Positions 8,873-18,317 of a stretch of DNA of 64,000 nucleotides are shown here, piece by piece; the first letter of the stretch is position 1, and each line of letters opens with the position of its first letter. Position numbers and translations under genes: made by a program. The notes below the pieces were generated by a model. It worked only from the letters and a program-made list of their open reading frames with translations, was not told the origin of the DNA and did not search any database. Source of the DNA: RGIG5057 sp964371585 (GTDB lineage Bacteria; Bacillota; Clostridia; TANB77; CAG-465); assembly GCA_964371585.1 (NCBI GenBank), contig CAYJMD010000002.1, positions 142,964 through 206,963 of the forward strand. Reading direction: 5' to 3'.

Positions 8873-9673
8873 TTACAACTCGTCATTAATTTTAAGCAGT
8901 TCATCAATCTTATCTTTTATATATTTAGCTGCAGATTTAGGAGCTATTTTAGCTGGTAACCCTAAAGCCACTACAAGATTAATGTTTTGTTTATTTGCAT
9001 ATTCGTAATCTAGTCCTGGTTTAGAAGCAAGATCAATTATACAAACATCTTTCTTTAATAAATCGATATGTTCTTTATCTAGTATTTTAGTAGGAATTGT
9101 ATTAAATATATAATCAAACTCTGATAAATAACAAGATAAATCATTAATATCTATATTATTATATCCTAAAGCTTTAATATATGCAAGGTCACTTTGTTTT
9201 CTTGCTTCTACAGATACATTTGCTCCTATACCACTTAGCATTTTACTTAGTATTTTACCTATTCTACCATATCCAAGCACTAAACATTTAGAACCACATA
9301 TAGTAATGTCTGTATTTTTTATAGCTTCATAAATTGCACCTTCAGCTGTAGGAATATTATTTAAAATTGCAATTTCTTCATAATCTAGTACATCATATAT
9401 TTTGATATTATCATACTTAGAAAATGTATTTTTCAAATCTTGGCTTATTGCACCAGAAACAATCATCACATTAAAATTTTTAGTAATAATATCATTTATA
9501 AATTCTTCTATTTTAATATCTGTTTGATTAATATATACATCATCTCTTGTAAATGGTATTGGAGCTACTATAACACTAGCCTCTTTATACGAAATATTAT
9601 TTTGTACATTAAGCATACTTTTTAAATATTTAATTCTTAAATCATTTCCTATAACACAAATTTTATTATTCAT
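8873..9673 (-). CDS. dpaA: Dipicolinate synthase subunit A (SpoVFA/DpaA)
   Basis: In Bacillus, DpaA together with the flavoprotein DpaB oxidises dihydrodipicolinate to dipicolinic acid in the mother cell, and the product then accumulates in the spore core. The 266-residue protein has the Rossmann segment CLVLGYGRIGKILSKML near residue 130, followed by ARKQSDLAYIKALGYN, FDYIFNTIPTKIL, DLASKPG and the C-terminal ALGLPAKIAPKSAAKYI, all typical of the family. It is somewhat shorter than the roughly 300-residue Bacillus protein, mainly at the N-terminus. dpaB normally follows at once, but here the next gene is folD. AGGTGATG precedes the ATG. Confidence 0.85.
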   Translation of the reverse strand: MNNKICVIGNDLRIKYLKSMLNVQNNISYKEASVIVAPIPFTRDDVYINQTDIKIEEFINDIITKNFNVMIVSGAISQDLKNTFSKYDNIKIYDVLDYEEIAILNNIPTAEGAIYEAIKNTDITICGSKCLVLGYGRIGKILSKMLSGIGANVSVEARKQSDLAYIKALGYNNIDINDLSCYLSEFDYIFNTIPTKILDKEHIDLLKKDVCIIDLASKPGLDYEYANKQNINLVVALGLPAKIAPKSAAKYIKDKIDELLKINDEL

Positions 9674-9710
9674 TTCATCACCTAATAAACTTTATGCAAG
9701 TATATATCTA

Positions 9711-10925
9711 TTATTCTTTAATATTAAATCCTTTAACAAGACTTAGCATAACTTGTGGTATATCAATATCTGATTTAACAAGTTTACCAAGAGCGCTATC
9801 TTTATTAATTATTCCCATATTTTTATTTTTAGGAACACTCACAACTTTAGCAAGATCTAACAACTCATTAAAAGAGTATACATTAAATCTTTCTATTTTA
9901 CCTAAAACAGCAACATATTCAAGTATTATTGTAACCATTTCTTTATATGTTTTTACTTCTTTATATCCAAGTCTTTTAAGTAGCATAGGAATAGTTACTT
10001 CTAAAAACATTTTTTTAGTATTAACATCTTCTATATGAAGTAATTTATTAATCCTTTTAATATTATACTCACTGTAATTACTTAATATTTTAAAATAGAA
10101 ATCATCGCTTTTATGTTTTATATAGTATTTTATACCATCTAAATTTTCAAGTTGTTTTTTTGCATCATAATATCCAAGTGTTAACATATTAGTTATTGGT
10201 TTATTATCAAAATTCATCATATGTGGTAAAGGTTCTTTAGGAATTATTTCAATAATTTTTTCTCCTGGTTTTTTTACTGTTTTTTTAACTACTCCGATAG
10301 AATTAGTATATATAGCAATTATATTTTTCTTATTTTTTTCTTGTAACATATTGATTGGACAGTTGTTATAGACTCCTCCATCAATATAATATTTACCATT
10401 AAATAATTCTTGCTTAAATATTGGAAGTCTGCTACTAGCAAGTAGATAATCTACAACTTCACCTTTAGGAATTTCATCTATAAATTTTTCAACAGGTTTC
10501 ATATCAGAAATGCAATATGTTGCAAAGCCACACTGAATACTACTTGCTCTTAATTTACCTTCATTTACATGAGTATTTAAAAAAGATCTCATTTTATCTG
10601 TATTCATTCCACCTCTTCTAAAAGCTGTTGTAAATTTTGTAGTCATGTATTTAACTAAACTTACATCAAGATTTTTTTCCATGATAAGTTTTAATTTATC
10701 ATCATCTAAATCAAAAATATCACTATTTTTAAAATTTTCCCAAATCTTTAAGCAAGCTGCAAAATCATTTTGTGCTATCATAGCAGCATTAATAGCTCCT
10801 ATTGATGTACCAACAACCATATCTATTTTAATATGTTTTTCAAAAAGGTATTTGCACGCTCCAGCATGATATGCTCCTCTTGCTCCTCCACCTTCTAAAG
10901 CAAGACTCCAGTTACTGTCTCTCAT
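9711..10925 (-). CDS. Patatin-like phospholipase family protein
   Basis: Patatin-like acyl hydrolases cleave ester bonds in lipids with a Ser-Asp dyad. All signature elements are present: the oxyanion-hole motif GGGARG at residues 12-17, the nucleophile elbow GTSIG near 40-44 and the catalytic Asp in YIDGGVYNN near 182. There is no signal peptide, so it is likely cytoplasmic or peripherally attached to the membrane. At 404 residues it carries a C-terminal extension of about 190 residues beyond the patatin core that I do not recognise. GGAGGG precedes the ATG. It lies 20 bp after tgt and is probably co-transcribed with it. The substrate cannot be inferred. Confidence 0.88.
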   Translation of the reverse strand: MRDSNWSLALEGGGARGAYHAGACKYLFEKHIKIDMVVGTSIGAINAAMIAQNDFAACLKIWENFKNSDIFDLDDDKLKLIMEKNLDVSLVKYMTTKFTTAFRRGGMNTDKMRSFLNTHVNEGKLRASSIQCGFATYCISDMKPVEKFIDEIPKGEVVDYLLASSRLPIFKQELFNGKYYIDGGVYNNCPINMLQEKNKKNIIAIYTNSIGVVKKTVKKPGEKIIEIIPKEPLPHMMNFDNKPITNMLTLGYYDAKKQLENLDGIKYYIKHKSDDFYFKILSNYSEYNIKRINKLLHIEDVNTKKMFLEVTIPMLLKRLGYKEVKTYKEMVTIILEYVAVLGKIERFNVYSFNELLDLAKVVSVPKNKNMGIINKDSALGKLVKSDIDIPQVMLSLVKGFNIKE

Positions 10926-10944
10926 ATATCCCTCCTAATGTATT

Positions 10945-12072
10945 TTAATCTTTGTATCCATATTTTTTATAGAACTCAATTTTAAATTCTTCTAGTCTAT
11001 CTTCTTTTATAGCTTCTCTTACATTTTCCATAAGTTTTGTTAAGAATCTTAAGTTATGAAGTGATAATAATCTAGCACCTAAAACTTCTTTACATTTAAT
11101 TAAATGTCTTATATATGCTTTAGTATAGTTTCTACAAGTGTAACAATCACATTCATCATCTAGAGTAGTAAAATCTTCTGCATAATTTGCATTTCTAACA
11201 ACAACTTTACCTTTAGAGGTAAATGCTGTACCATTTCTTGCTATTCTAGTTGGAAGTACACAATCACACATATCCATACCTGCAAGTACTGCTTCAATTA
11301 GGTAGTCTGGACTACCAACTCCCATTAAATATCTAGGTTTATTTTCTGGTAATAATGGAGCTGTATATTTTAATATATCAACAAACTCTTTTTTTGGTTC
11401 TCCAACACTTATACCACCAATTGCATATCCTGGAAAGTCAAGCTCTATTAATTGTTTTGCACTTTCTGCTCTTAAATCTTTATAAAATCCACCTTGAACA
11501 ATACCAAATAACGCTTGAGTATCTGTTTGTTTATGATAGTCTTTACATCTTTTTGCCCATCTAGTAGTTCTTTCCATAGAATCTTTAACATATTTATAAC
11601 TAGCTCCAAATGGTGCACATTCATCAAATGCCATCATAATATCACTACCTAAATAGTTTTGGATTTCCATAGATTTTTCTGGTGAGATAAAGTGTTTAGA
11701 TCCATCTAAATGTGACCTAAATTCAACACCTTCTTCAGTTATAGTTCTAAGCGAACCTAAACTAAATACTTGGAATCCTCCACTATCTGTTAATATATTT
11801 CTATCCCAGTTCATAAACTTATGAAGACCACCTGCTTTTTTTATAAGCTCATGTCCAGGTCTTAGATACAAGTGATATGTATTAGATAGAATTATTGATG
11901 CCATTATTTCATTTTCTAATTCTTCTTTTGTAAGTGTTTTTACAGTAGCTTGCGTTCCTACAGGCATAAATACTGGTGTTTCAATATCGCCATGTGGCAA
12001 ATGTATAACTCCAAGTCTTGCTCCTGTTTTTTTATCTACTTTTTTAATTTCAAAACTTAATGCTTCTTTCAT
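10945..12072 (-). CDS. tgt: tRNA-guanine transglycosylase (queuosine biosynthesis)
   Basis: Tgt exchanges guanine at position 34 of GUN-anticodon tRNAs for the queuosine precursor preQ1. The 375-residue protein shows the active-site DSGGFQVFSLG near residue 93, the nucleophile region GVGSPDYLIEAVLAGMDM and DCVLPTRIARNGTAFT near 270, and the zinc site CDCYTCRNYT with a downstream His in SLHNLRFL. Length is standard. A GGGAG lies about ten bases before the ATG. queA and yajC, frequent neighbours of tgt, are not adjacent; a patatin-like gene follows instead. Confidence 0.97.
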   Translation of the reverse strand: MKEALSFEIKKVDKKTGARLGVIHLPHGDIETPVFMPVGTQATVKTLTKEELENEIMASIILSNTYHLYLRPGHELIKKAGGLHKFMNWDRNILTDSGGFQVFSLGSLRTITEEGVEFRSHLDGSKHFISPEKSMEIQNYLGSDIMMAFDECAPFGASYKYVKDSMERTTRWAKRCKDYHKQTDTQALFGIVQGGFYKDLRAESAKQLIELDFPGYAIGGISVGEPKKEFVDILKYTAPLLPENKPRYLMGVGSPDYLIEAVLAGMDMCDCVLPTRIARNGTAFTSKGKVVVRNANYAEDFTTLDDECDCYTCRNYTKAYIRHLIKCKEVLGARLLSLHNLRFLTKLMENVREAIKEDRLEEFKIEFYKKYGYKD

Positions 12073-12174
12073 TTATTAATTTCTCCCTTTTAATTTATTT
12101 ATAACATATATATGATACTATATTTTACTTGAAATTTCAAGTTTTAAGGCATTAATAGGGCTATCTTAGTATAA

Positions 12175-12205
12175 AAAAGATACATGAATCACTCATGTAT
12201 CTTTT
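12175..12205 (-). terminator. Intrinsic terminator after the smc-ywaF unit
   Basis: AAAAGATACATGA at 12175-12187 pairs perfectly with TCATGTATCTTTT at 12193-12205 around a five-base loop. On the minus strand it ends in a T run. It lies 66 bp past the stop of the YwaF-like gene. Confidence 0.88.
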
Positions 12206-12270
12206 GCTATACTATTTTGACTATATTTTTAAGTTACCACTCTATAATATTATAATCTTTAGTATATATT

Positions 12271-13020
12271 TTATGATTTTATTTCACTAATTTTATTTTC
12301 ATTTAATCTTTTCTCTTTATTAACAAAATATGCTGGAATATATGCTACAAATAATGATATTACAGCTACAAGTTCAAGCCACACAAGTGGTGGTGCATAT
12401 TTAGTAAATGGAAACACTTCATATATTTGATCTGGAAGTCCTGATAGCATTACATAATTCGATCCTACTATACTATTAAATATCATCATTATAATTACAA
12501 ATATATGCGCTGTTATAAATGTTGTAAATATATCTTTTTTCTCTACTTCATATTTAAATATAAGTAACGCATATACACTAAATACTATCATAACATGATG
12601 GCTAATTATAAACTGCCAATATAAGTATCTATCAAATGTACAATTTAAATCTGGTAACAATATCGCTGGTAATGGCCCTATAAATGTACAAAAATATATT
12701 ATTTTATATAACTTATGTTTATTTTTAGTTATTAGTATAAACATAAAAGTAAAACCTGTTACAAAACAAAAATGTAATGGCAAATCTGTTTTATACGAAT
12801 ATGTTCCAAGTAATATTTTTGAACCATAATATATAACAAAATTCATAAACATTATAACTGCCATAGTTATACTTATAGTTTTTTCATGTCCAAAATTGAT
12901 TAATTTATTTTTAAATCTATATATTAAATATATACAAAGTATTGTTATACCAAGAGGAATAAATTGTTCTAAGCTAAATAATTCTACTCTAGTACTTCCT
13001 TCTTCGGTAAAAAACTCCAT
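12271..13020 (-). CDS. TIGR02206-type (YwaF-like) integral membrane protein
   Basis: A 249-residue protein with about seven hydrophobic segments. Features typical of the YwaF/TIGR02206 family are the early segment LPLHFCFVTGFTFMFILI near residue 80, the segment with DLNCTFDRYLYWQFIISHH near 125, and a Tyr/Pro-rich late stretch PFTKYAPPLVWLELVAVIS. The function of the family is not established. The C-terminal tail is charged and cytoplasmic. The ATG overlaps the smc stop codon (TAATG), so translation is coupled to smc, an unusual partnership. Confidence 0.8.
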   Translation of the reverse strand: MEFFTEEGSTRVELFSLEQFIPLGITILCIYLIYRFKNKLINFGHEKTISITMAVIMFMNFVIYYGSKILLGTYSYKTDLPLHFCFVTGFTFMFILITKNKHKLYKIIYFCTFIGPLPAILLPDLNCTFDRYLYWQFIISHHVMIVFSVYALLIFKYEVEKKDIFTTFITAHIFVIIMMIFNSIVGSNYVMLSGLPDQIYEVFPFTKYAPPLVWLELVAVISLFVAYIPAYFVNKEKRLNENKISEIKS

Positions 13021-16000
13021 TATTTTTCCTCCTTCATTCTCATAGAAATAAGTTTTGATATACCATATTCTTCCATTGTTACACCATATACTGTATTTGC
13101 AACTTCCATAGTACCTTTTCTATGAGTTATTACAATAAATTGTGTATCGTCTGAATATTTCTTTATATAATTTGCAAATCTTATAACATTGATATCATCA
13201 AGAGCTGCTTCAATTTCATCTAGTATACAAAATGGTGGTGCTTTAATTTTCATTATAGCAAATAATAGTGCTGTTGCAGTAAGAGCTCTTTCTCCACCAG
13301 ATAATAATGTCATTGAACCTAATTTTTTACCTGGAGGCTGCGCTGCTATTTCTATTCCTGATTCTAAAATATTTTCTTCATCTGTAAGTGTTAGTCCTGC
13401 TCTTCCACCACCAAACAGCTCACTAAATGTATGTTTGAAGTTTTCATTTATTATTTTAAATTGTTTAGAAAACTCACTTTTCATTATACTTGTCATATTG
13501 TGAATTAGGTTTTCTAATTTTTTCTTTGTTTCATCTAAGTCTGTTTTTTGTGCTATTATAAAATCATATCTTTCTTTAACAGATTTATACTCTTCAATAG
13601 AATTTACATCTACATCACCTAGTTTTTTAATTTCATCTTTAATACTACTTGCATCTTTTATGATTTTAGACGTATCTTCAATTTCAGGAACTGTTTTTAT
13701 AAATTCATTTGCAGAAGTAATTGTAAGTTCATAATTATCCCAGATATCATTTTTAATGTTTTCTATATCTAGTTCAAATTTAATTCTTCTATTATTAATT
13801 TTATTTACTTCTTCATTTAATTTATTAATTTTGTTTATACTAGCAAGCATTTCAATTTCAAGTGTATCAAGTTTTTTGCTAATATCCACTCTATCAATTT
13901 TAAGCTTAGATACAATTTCATCATATTTAAGTTTAAACTCTTCAAGTCTAACTTTTTCCTGGTTTATTTTTACTATTTCATTATTATAGTTTATGATAGA
14001 CTCTTTAAGAGTGTTTACTTCACTTGTTTTTTTAACGTTAGCAACAAGGAAATTAGCAATATCATTATTTAATTTATCTTCTAACTCTTCAATTGAAAGT
14101 TTACTTTCTTCAAAAGATGATAAAGAAATTTTTAAATTAACTATATCTTCATTTAAGAAATCTAAAGTTTGAGATTTTTCTTTTCTTTGTTTACTATATT
14201 CATCTATAGCTGACTGTTTAGTAGATATAATTTCTTTAATATTAATATTATCTTCTTCCAGTATTGTTATTTCATTTTTTAATGTATTTATTTCTTCTAA
14301 CAAGTTATTTTTTGAAGTAATAGAATTTTCATTAGAAGATTTTAATTTTTCTATTTGCTCGTCAATATTTTCAAGATTTTGCATAACTTTAGCTTGCATT
14401 ATGTTCATATCAACTCTTGAAGCTTCTAAAGTATTTAGTTTATTTTTAATATCATTTATAACTGGCATTATATTTGATATTTGATCTTCTATTTCTTGAT
14501 ATTTAGAATTTTTAACTTCAATTAACTCTTCTAATTTCTTTATTTTATCTTGTCTACCAAGTAGTCCTGAAGATTTAGCTGTAGTATGTCCACCAGTTAT
14601 ACTTCCTGAAGTAGCAATGATTTCACCTGATAAGGTAACAATTCTAATTTTTTCTTTATATTTAGTAAATAATCTATTAGCACATTCTAAGTCTTTAACA
14701 ACAATTACATTACCAAGAGCTAGTAACATTGTTTTAGTAAATTTCTTATCAAATTTACATAGATTTATAGCTGTATCTATAACATCATCTTCTTTAAGGA
14801 TTTTACCAAAATTAATATCATCTCTTACATTTAATTTGTTAAGTGGTAGAAAAGTTGCTCTACCTAAAAGATTAGTTTTTAGATATTCAATTAATCCTTT
14901 AGCTTTATTTTCATCTTCTACAACTATATTTTGGATAAATGTTCCCATAGAAACTTCAATTGCTTTTTCATACTTTTCATCAGTAGTAACAAGTGAAGAT
15001 AATGTACCATATACGCCCTCTATAGAATCTTTTTTAACATATTCAATTATAGATTTAACACTTTTAAAATAACCTTCATTTTCTTTTTCTAAATTAACAA
15101 GATATGAATGTTTAGATTTAAGACTTAATAACTCTTCTCTTAAGTTATTTGAATCATCAGTTATATGCGACAATTCTTTTTCTTTAAACTCTAATCTTTC
15201 TTTAATAGAATCAATCTCAGTATTAATAACATTAAGTTTACTCTTATTTTCATTTACTATTTTAGTAATATCTTCTTTTTCAAAACCAAGTCTATCTTTT
15301 TCAGCTATAAAATTAGTTCCGGCTTTAACAATGGAATCAATTTGTTTATTTGAAGCTTCTATAGTTGCACTTTTTGATGAAATATCCATATTATTTACCA
15401 TCACTTGTTCATTTAGTTTTTCAGTTTCAAGTTTTAAACTTTCAGCTTCTTTATCTTTTTCATCAAGAGTTGTATTAATATCTTTTAATTCATCTTCTTT
15501 TTCTTTAAGCTCTTTAACAAATTTTTCTTTGTTTTTATTTAAATTATCTTTTTTCTCTTTTTTTGATTTAATCTCATCTTTGATAACTTCAATATTTGAT
15601 AAATTATCATTAATCTCATTTTCTAATCTAGAAATATTTTCATTTGCATTACTAATATTTGAATTTGTAATTTCAAGTTTAGAATTTAATCTTTCATCTG
15701 TATTTTCAAGTTCAAAAAATTGTTTTTGAGCTTCTTCAATTTCAGTAATTATTTCATTTAATCTATTTTTTAAATTTAGTTTAGCTTTTTCAAGATTAAT
15801 AGCATCTTGCTCTTCTAATTTTATATCAGCCGTTAAAGTTTCTACTTCGCTATCTAAAGCAGTTAGTTTCGTAGCATTTTCTTTAACACTAGTTAAAAAT
15901 ATATGTACATCTAAAACTTTAAGTTTATCTCTAAGTAATAAATACTCTTTAGCTTTTCTTGCTTTTTCTTCTAAAGGTATAATATTACTTTCTATTTCAG

Positions 16001-16586
16001 CTAAAATATCATTAACTCTATCTAAATTAGTATGAGCAGTAGCAAGTTTTTTTGTAGCTTCCTCTTTTTTAACTCTATACTTCATAATACCTGAAGCTTC
16101 TTCAAAAATAGCTCTTCTATCTTCAGACTTATTAGATAGTATTTCATCTATTTTACCTTGTCCAACAATGCTATATCCATCTTTACCTATACCTGTATCT
16201 AAAAATAGTTCTTGAACATCTTTTAATCTACATTCACTATTATTTATTAAGTAACTACTTTCTCCAGATCTAAACACTCTTCTTGCTACAACTACTTCAT
16301 TATAGTCGATAGGAAGTGATCTATCTGAATTATCAATAGTAATTGCAACTTCAGCAAATCCTACTTTTTTTCTGTTTTCCGTACCAGCAAATATAACATC
16401 TTCCATTTTTGAAAGTCTAAGCTCTTTTGTACTTTGTGTACCAAGAACCCATCTAACAGCATCAGAAACATTACTTTTACCACTACCATTAGGACCAACT
16501 ATTGTTGTAATCCCATCTAAAAATTCAACCTCTGTTTTATTTGCAAAAGATTTAAAACCTTGTAATTCTATTTTTTTTAGTCTCAT
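13020..16586 (-). CDS. smc: Chromosome segregation protein SMC
   Basis: Smc forms the ATPase ring that, with ScpA and ScpB, compacts and individualises replicated chromosomes. The 1188-residue protein has the Walker A GPNGSGKSNVSDAVRW at residues 32-47, two very long coiled coils, a hinge domain around residues 510-660 (GVYGTLSSLV, GSITGGHT) and the C-terminal ABC signature LLSGGERALTATALLFA with Walker B FCILDEIEAALDD. Length is canonical. GGGG precedes the ATG at 16586. In many Bacillota smc sits between rnc and ftsY; here it is alone with a YwaF-like gene, and ftsY lies about 37 kb away. Confidence 0.98.
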   Translation of the reverse strand: MRLKKIELQGFKSFANKTEVEFLDGITTIVGPNGSGKSNVSDAVRWVLGTQSTKELRLSKMEDVIFAGTENRKKVGFAEVAITIDNSDRSLPIDYNEVVVARRVFRSGESSYLINNSECRLKDVQELFLDTGIGKDGYSIVGQGKIDEILSNKSEDRRAIFEEASGIMKYRVKKEEATKKLATAHTNLDRVNDILAEIESNIIPLEEKARKAKEYLLLRDKLKVLDVHIFLTSVKENATKLTALDSEVETLTADIKLEEQDAINLEKAKLNLKNRLNEIITEIEEAQKQFFELENTDERLNSKLEITNSNISNANENISRLENEINDNLSNIEVIKDEIKSKKEKKDNLNKNKEKFVKELKEKEDELKDINTTLDEKDKEAESLKLETEKLNEQVMVNNMDISSKSATIEASNKQIDSIVKAGTNFIAEKDRLGFEKEDITKIVNENKSKLNVINTEIDSIKERLEFKEKELSHITDDSNNLREELLSLKSKHSYLVNLEKENEGYFKSVKSIIEYVKKDSIEGVYGTLSSLVTTDEKYEKAIEVSMGTFIQNIVVEDENKAKGLIEYLKTNLLGRATFLPLNKLNVRDDINFGKILKEDDVIDTAINLCKFDKKFTKTMLLALGNVIVVKDLECANRLFTKYKEKIRIVTLSGEIIATSGSITGGHTTAKSSGLLGRQDKIKKLEELIEVKNSKYQEIEDQISNIMPVINDIKNKLNTLEASRVDMNIMQAKVMQNLENIDEQIEKLKSSNENSITSKNNLLEEINTLKNEITILEEDNINIKEIISTKQSAIDEYSKQRKEKSQTLDFLNEDIVNLKISLSSFEESKLSIEELEDKLNNDIANFLVANVKKTSEVNTLKESIINYNNEIVKINQEKVRLEEFKLKYDEIVSKLKIDRVDISKKLDTLEIEMLASINKINKLNEEVNKINNRRIKFELDIENIKNDIWDNYELTITSANEFIKTVPEIEDTSKIIKDASSIKDEIKKLGDVDVNSIEEYKSVKERYDFIIAQKTDLDETKKKLENLIHNMTSIMKSEFSKQFKIINENFKHTFSELFGGGRAGLTLTDEENILESGIEIAAQPPGKKLGSMTLLSGGERALTATALLFAIMKIKAPPFCILDEIEAALDDINVIRFANYIKKYSDDTQFIVITHRKGTMEVANTVYGVTMEEYGISKLISMRMKEEK

Positions 16587-16737
16587 TATTTTACCCCTTT
16601 TATATATATCTACATTATATTACAAATTAAGTGTAAAAGCAACAAAATATTTATATTTTAAGTATTAATTTATAACAGCAAAGTTAACATAAATAAAGTA
16701 GTTTGAATAATTACTCATAAACATAACTACATGAAAA

Positions 16738-16763
16738 AAGAGCTAATAAAATTTTTAGCTCTT
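16738..16763 (-). terminator. Intrinsic terminator after the 16775-17206 gene
   Basis: AAGAGCTAA at 16738-16746 pairs with TTAGCTCTT at 16755-16763; on the minus strand a T run follows. It lies 11 bp past the stop codon and upstream of smc. Confidence 0.82.
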
Positions 16764-16774
16764 CTATATATTTA

Positions 16775-17206
16775 TTACTGCATATATTTATCCATAATAG
16801 GTTTTAAAGTAGTCTTTATATTTGTAATTGTTGAATAAGTTTTATTATTTATTGATAACTGAGAATCATTGACAGCTAAACTTACTGAAGAATTATCTGA
16901 TCCGTTTTTTATAGTAACATTATATGCACCACCAAGTATTGTTTCTCCTTGTTTTACATTATCTTCAATAGTCTCATTTTTTATTGCATCTAAAATTGCT
17001 TGTATATCTGCTGTATCAGTAATTGTACCTATTACCTGCCCTTGATCATATACATCTATACTAATATTTTTTAAATCTGTATCCATATTATATACAGCTT
17101 TAAAATCAGAAACATTAGATATAGTTAAACTATTATTAGAAAACATAAAGAATAGTATAGCTGCTAAAGCTAAAATAATAATTAATATAATAATCTTTAC
17201 TTTCAT
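16775..17206 (-). CDS. Membrane-anchored small protein of unknown function
   Basis: A 143-residue protein with a single N-terminal hydrophobic segment, KIIILIIILALAAILFF, after a short basic start, so it is anchored in the membrane with an extracytoplasmic domain of about 115 residues. There is no lipobox cysteine. The exported part alternates beta-like stretches (NISIDVYDQGQVIGTITD, GGAYNVTIKNGSDNSSVSLA) and ends in a short helix. GGAG precedes the ATG. It forms a single-gene unit with its own terminator between smc and a secreted C39-like protein. No family is recognised. Confidence 0.65.
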   Translation of the reverse strand: MKVKIIILIIILALAAILFFMFSNNSLTISNVSDFKAVYNMDTDLKNISIDVYDQGQVIGTITDTADIQAILDAIKNETIEDNVKQGETILGGAYNVTIKNGSDNSSVSLAVNDSQLSINNKTYSTITNIKTTLKPIMDKYMQ

Positions 17207-17296
17207 ATAAATTACTCCTTTCTTATATTAACATTTTATCATATTAAATAATTTAAATAAATAGTTTTAGATAAAAAAATAAAAAAATTCATATAA

Positions 17297-17322
17297 AAAG
17301 CGAGATATAATAATCTCGCTTT
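17297..17322 (-). terminator. Intrinsic terminator of the C39-like gene
   Basis: AAAGCGAGAT at 17297-17306 pairs with ATCTCGCTTT at 17313-17322. On the minus strand it is followed by a T-rich tract. It lies about 20 bp beyond the stop codon. Confidence 0.85.
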
Positions 17323-17340
17323 AATATCAAAGCATTTATC

Positions 17341-18009
17341 TTAGTAAATATTAACACTTTGCATTTCCATTCCACTAGTAAAAGTAAGAAATTGATATGG
17401 CATGTTTGACCAGGCTGTTGCAACAAATAACTTTTTCACACCGTTTTCTACGTCGTATCCTAACACTAGATATGCATGTCCATTGTAGCCTAATAAAACA
17501 GGTTTGTTATTATCAATGTCTCTCGTAACATCTCCCCAAGTATTAAACCAATATTTGTCAATAATACAAGTTTTACCATATCTAGAAGACCAATTTTTTA
17601 AAGCTTGTGATACGTCGTTAAGGCTTTTACCAGAACTACCATTATATCCCATAGTGTTACACATTTCATTATATACTGACTGATTAATTGGATTAGCATT
17701 GAGATAAAGACCTCTAGCTACATTAAAATATGATAGTACATTAGCCATAAGAGTTGGTGCACAATTATTATTGTATATACCCTGACTAAAATCATCTGTA
17801 CTGTACATAGGAGCAGTATGAAATAATTCTACAGCACCATCAAGAGAGTTATATCTGCTTACAGATGTAGTGTTGTATTCATCTGAAATATGTATACTTT
17901 CACTACTAGTATAATTTGTAACCATCGGTTCTGGTTCTTGTGCATTTATTTTTGGTGTTAAACTAAAGATTATTGTTATTGCTAATAATAATGTAAATAT
18001 TCTTTTCAT
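17341..18009 (-). CDS. Secreted C39-like (papain-fold) cysteine peptidase
   Basis: A 222-residue exported protein. A signal peptide MKRIFTLLLAITIIFSLTPK with a likely cleavage site near NAQ is followed by a linker and a papain-like domain. The Cys nucleophile is in NNNCAPTLMANVLSYF near residue 83 and the His in NGHAYLVLGYD near 180, the order seen in peptidase C39-like proteins; Asn/Asp downstream could complete the triad. The substrate is unknown. No bacteriocin precursor or ABC exporter is next to it, so a role in peptide export is not supported. GGAGG precedes the ATG. Upstream are a sigma-A-type promoter and a 12-codon ORF in the leader. Confidence 0.75.
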   Translation of the reverse strand: MKRIFTLLLAITIIFSLTPKINAQEPEPMVTNYTSSESIHISDEYNTTSVSRYNSLDGAVELFHTAPMYSTDDFSQGIYNNNCAPTLMANVLSYFNVARGLYLNANPINQSVYNEMCNTMGYNGSSGKSLNDVSQALKNWSSRYGKTCIIDKYWFNTWGDVTRDIDNNKPVLLGYNGHAYLVLGYDVENGVKKLFVATAWSNMPYQFLTFTSGMEMQSVNIY

Positions 18010-18050
18010 GATAAATCCTCCATAAATTAAAAATGTGTTTACAATCTCAT

Positions 18051-18089
18051 TTAAATTTGTTTTTCTGGTGGACTCCGAATTTTATGCAT
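18051..18089 (-). CDS. Possible 12-codon leader peptide upstream of the C39-like gene
   Basis: The minus strand reads ATG at 18089 and encodes MHKIRSPPEKQI, then TAA. AAAGGAG lies six bases before the ATG, as good a ribosome site as most genes here. It sits in the roughly 140-nt leader between the promoter at 18155-18182 and the ATG at 18009. It could be a regulatory leader ORF or a chance match; the sequence alone cannot decide. Confidence 0.3.
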   Translation of the reverse strand: MHKIRSPPEKQI

Positions 18090-18154
18090 AGAAAACTCCT
18101 TTCACTCTCAAAATTAAAAGTTTTTAATTTTTTTATCCAATAATATATAACTCT

Positions 18155-18182
18155 ATTCTACCAAATTATTTTAATATTTCAA
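18155..18182 (-). promoter_or_regulatory. Sigma-A promoter of the C39-like gene
   Basis: On the minus strand there is TTGAAA (plus-strand TTTCAA at 18177-18182), a 16-base spacer and TAGAAT (18155-18160) with an extended TG (TGGTAGAAT). It predicts a leader of about 140 nt. Confidence 0.6.
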
Positions 18183-18258
18183 CATAATCCCTATTATTCG
18201 ACAAATTACGCTAAAATAATACAATAATTTATTATAAAAAAATATATAATAAAAAATA

Positions 18259-18287
18259 CCGTACAAACTTAAATATAGTTTATACGG
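18259..18287 (-). terminator. Intrinsic terminator after the O-methyltransferase gene
   Basis: CCGTA-c-AAACT pairs with AGTTT-a-TACGG (18259-18287); on the minus strand a long T run follows. It lies about 30 bp past the stop of the methyltransferase. Confidence 0.8.
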
Positions 18288-18317
18288 CATATTATTATTT
18301 TTTATTACTTAAAATTA

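Noticed and set aside
14617..15729. Long open frames on the strand opposite smc and other large genes
   Set aside because: They lie wholly antisense to well-identified genes, encode low-complexity Ser/Leu/Phe/Ile-rich sequences expected from reversed AT-rich coding DNA, and lack ribosome sites.
17341..18009. Bacteriocin-processing role for the C39-like peptidase
   Set aside because: There is no ABC exporter domain, no adjacent transporter and no double-glycine precursor gene; the protein is itself secreted.
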